From DATKKM01 sp035542855 (GTDB lineage: Bacteria; Chloroflexota; Dehalococcoidia; SM23-28-2; RBG-16-64-32): DNA of 7,082 nucleotides. Positions 5,674-7,082 of this stretch are shown piece after piece (position 1 is the stretch's first letter; each line of letters opens with the position of its first letter). Location of the stretch: contig DATKKM010000144.1 in the NCBI GenBank assembly GCA_035542855.1, positions 1-7,082 of the forward strand, given 5' to 3'. Under the pieces are notes generated by a model. The model had not been told where the DNA came from. It worked only from the letters and a program-made list of their open reading frames with translations, and made no database searches. The position numbers and the translations under genes are program-made.

Positions 5674-5703
5674 TTGTACCACGCCCAGTCAATCTGCTAG
5701 GTT
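5674..5703 (+). promoter_or_regulatory. Candidate promoter of the tcmP-like gene
   Basis: TTGTAC (5674-5679) and TAGGTT (5698-5703) are separated by 18 bases, and TGC precedes the -10 as in extended -10 promoters. Transcription would begin near 5711, only about eight bases before the ATG. With no Shine-Dalgarno sequence present, this suggests a nearly leaderless transcript. The -10 match is weak (3 of 6). Confidence 0.35.
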
Positions 5704-5718
5704 CGCCCCGACACAGAT

Positions 5719-6534
5719 ATGCCCCGAGGAATCGGCGAACACACCAAAGAGAAACTCCGGATCATCGGGCTATACCTTCCCGTGTATCTTCAGGCCACCA
5801 AGCGGGCGCTTGAGCGAGTGTATATCGACGCCTTCGCGGGTCCCGGCCGCAACAGGGTCAAGACCACTGGCGAAATTGTAGACGGATCACCCTTTATTGC
5901 CCTGCAGGCCATCGCCCAAAACGGCACCGTCTTCGACAAGTACTACTTCATAGAGCTCGATCCTGACATCGCGGGAGAGCTCGAGGGGGCGATTCAGAAT
6001 CTAAGCCCAAAACCCGCAGTTGAAGTGATTTGCGGCGATGTAAACGTCGAGCTACCGAAATTGATGGGAAGGATTCGCCGCCGGAGTCCGACGTTTGTCT
6101 TGCTCGACACGGAAGGCATCGAGCCCGCGTGGACAACCATAGAAGCCCTTGCGCCTTGGCAGACTGAACTGTTGATCAACTTCCCGCTAGGAATGGGGAT
6201 CAAGAGAAACACCCGAAGCGAGAAGGTCACGCGCTATTTCGGAACCGAGGAGTGGCGTCAGGTCTGGCAGGGGTCACATCCCGGGGAAGCAAAGGGACTA
6301 ATCGATCTGTATAAGAGCAGACTGCGCGCGCTTGGCTGGAAGCACCCGAGCGCTCTGGATCGCCCGATTAGGACGACCGGAGGACAGAATCTCTACTACC
6401 TCATTCATGTAAGCAAGGTCGAAGCCGCCAAAAGCATCATGGATTGGGTCGCGAAGCAGCCAGATTCTACCGGTCAAGCAAGAATGGGACTCGTCTTCGA
6501 TGACGCGGAACCGGGCGACCCGAACGATGGATAG
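5719..6534 (+). CDS. tcmP: Three-Cys-motif partner protein TcmP-like
   Basis: This 271-residue protein fits the TcmP family, named for its neighbours, which carry a three-Cys motif. The molecular function is not established. Family-like features are GEHTKEKLRIIGLYL (6-20), YIDAFAGPG (35-43), GSPFIAL (56-62), YYFIELDP (75-82), CGDVN (105-109), INFPLGMGIKR, RYFGTEEWRQ and a C-terminal LYYLIHVS. The order of Gly-rich loop, acidic residue after a beta strand and later Asp resembles a Rossmann-fold methyltransferase; this is inference. The usual FLDPxG-like motif reads LLDTEG (128-133), which may weaken or alter activity. The ATG at 5719 matches the family N-terminus, and no binding site is seen. 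GC is about 50-53% in two sampled lines, well below the operon, suggesting transfer. It converges with the DUF5131 gene and overlaps its end by 61 bases. Confidence 0.88.
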   Translation: MPRGIGEHTKEKLRIIGLYLPVYLQATKRALERVYIDAFAGPGRNRVKTTGEIVDGSPFIALQAIAQNGTVFDKYYFIELDPDIAGELEGAIQNLSPKPAVEVICGDVNVELPKLMGRIRRRSPTFVLLDTEGIEPAWTTIEALAPWQTELLINFPLGMGIKRNTRSEKVTRYFGTEEWRQVWQGSHPGEAKGLIDLYKSRLRALGWKHPSALDRPIRTTGGQNLYYLIHVSKVEAAKSIMDWVAKQPDSTGQARMGLVFDDAEPGDPNDG

Positions 6535-7082
6535 CCGTTCCACAACTGGTCATCCAGCAAGCGCCCGGACCGGTGTTTCCCCATCCTGACACCAGCCTCG
6601 TTGTATGCGCCCCATTGCTTGAAAAAGAAGGGTACGCCGGCTGCGTCACATTGATCGCGAATCCCCCTCACCCACTCCGGTTTCATTCGACGCGCGCCCG
6701 GTCCACTCTCTCCCCCAGCAATCACCCACCCGATCCCCTGAAGATTCAACATCAGCGCGCCGAGCAATGGTTCACATGACAAGAATCGCACGGCGGCAGG
6801 CACCGTCCGCAACTGATCTATCCGGGTCGTGAAACGCTGGTTCTCCACGGAGACACCCATCCAAACGTTCTCAGGCCAAGGCAAGCTGTTAGCAATTTCC
6901 GCAAGTCGTTCCGGTCGCTTGGTCAGAATCTGGAACGTGTGCCAGTCGGCCAGACGCATCGTCTCGAAGACATCCTGAATGAACTGCGTTGGCACGTCCT
7001 CATGGAACAAGTCGCTCATTGAGTTCACGAAGATAAGTTTCGATCGCTTCCAATCGAGTGGCTGTCGCAGCCGCTCTGGCCT
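6474..7082 (-). CDS. DUF5131 / phage Gp37-Gp68 family protein, C-terminal part
   Basis: 202 residues are visible; the N-terminus lies beyond the right edge of the window. The GTG at 7026-7028 is not the start, because the frame continues to the edge with RPERLRQPLDW and KLIFVNSMSDLFHED, which is family sequence. Other family blocks are FQILTKRPERL, VWMGVSVENQ, RFLSCEPLLG, IAGGESGPGARRM, GVPFFFKQWGAY and a closing GRLLDDQLW. The family is associated with phages and islands and has no settled function. Its N-terminal Cys cluster resembles that of radical-SAM-type proteins and would explain the 'three-Cys motif' in the partner's name, but that part is not in the window. The last 14 or so residues (after YPSFG) lie antisense to the tcmP end and are probably not conserved. 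Confidence 0.92.
   Translation of the reverse strand, partial: RPERLRQPLDWKRSKLIFVNSMSDLFHEDVPTQFIQDVFETMRLADWHTFQILTKRPERLAEIANSLPWPENVWMGVSVENQRFTTRIDQLRTVPAAVRFLSCEPLLGALMLNLQGIGWVIAGGESGPGARRMKPEWVRGIRDQCDAAGVPFFFKQWGAYNEAGVRMGKHRSGRLLDDQLWNGYPSFGSPGSASSKTSPILA

Noticed and set aside
7026..7028. GTG as the start of the DUF5131 gene
   Set aside because: The frame continues to the window edge with conserved family sequence, so this codon is an internal Val.

Overview
The window is high-GC bacterial chromosomal DNA. It carries a tightly packed minus-strand operon around ribosomal protein L34 and the YidC insertase. A lower-GC accessory pair lies on one side and a secreted Thr/Pro-repeat protein on the other. 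Three things suggest a Chloroflexota-like organism, possibly of the Dehalococcoidia type: the long TPTE/TPTA/TPTD extracellular repeats, the YidC without a large extracytoplasmic domain, and the lipoprotein with a beta-propeller fold. This lineage call is inference from protein style, since no rRNA or other marker is present.

Layout, left to right. Positions 1-487 (minus) hold the N-terminal 162 residues of a secreted protein: a signal peptide followed by a tract with Thr at every second position. The coding-free stretch 488-816 holds its leader, a weak promoter candidate, a 13-bp palindrome, a split copy of a dispersed-repeat motif and a hairpin after the operon. From 5508 down to 817 (minus) runs one operon: rpmH, rnpA, yidD, a PQQ-type beta-propeller lipoprotein, yidC, khpB (jag) and a PfkB-family sugar kinase. 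Neighbouring genes overlap by 1 to 38 bases, except for a 6-base gap before the kinase. Four of the seven starts are GTG and one is TTG.

Positions 5509-5718 form a divergent promoter region. It has a good rpmH promoter on the minus strand, a weaker candidate on the plus strand, and a perfect 15-bp palindrome between them. Positions 5719-6534 (plus) encode a TcmP-like protein ('three-Cys-motif partner'). It converges on, and overlaps by 61 bp, a DUF5131 (phage Gp37/Gp68) gene at 6474-7082 (minus) whose N-terminus lies beyond the window. In sampled stretches this pair is about 50-53% GC, against about 72% in the operon, so it looks acquired.

How the genes fit together: L34 and RnpA (the RNase P protein) serve ribosome and tRNA maturation. 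YidD and YidC insert membrane proteins. KhpB is an RNA-binding regulator usually encoded next to YidC. The propeller lipoprotein sits between yidD and yidC, which suggests a role in envelope protein assembly. The kinase appears to be a metabolic hitch-hiker at the operon's end. The TcmP/DUF5131 pair is a poorly characterised phage- and island-associated module and is the most interesting part of the window.
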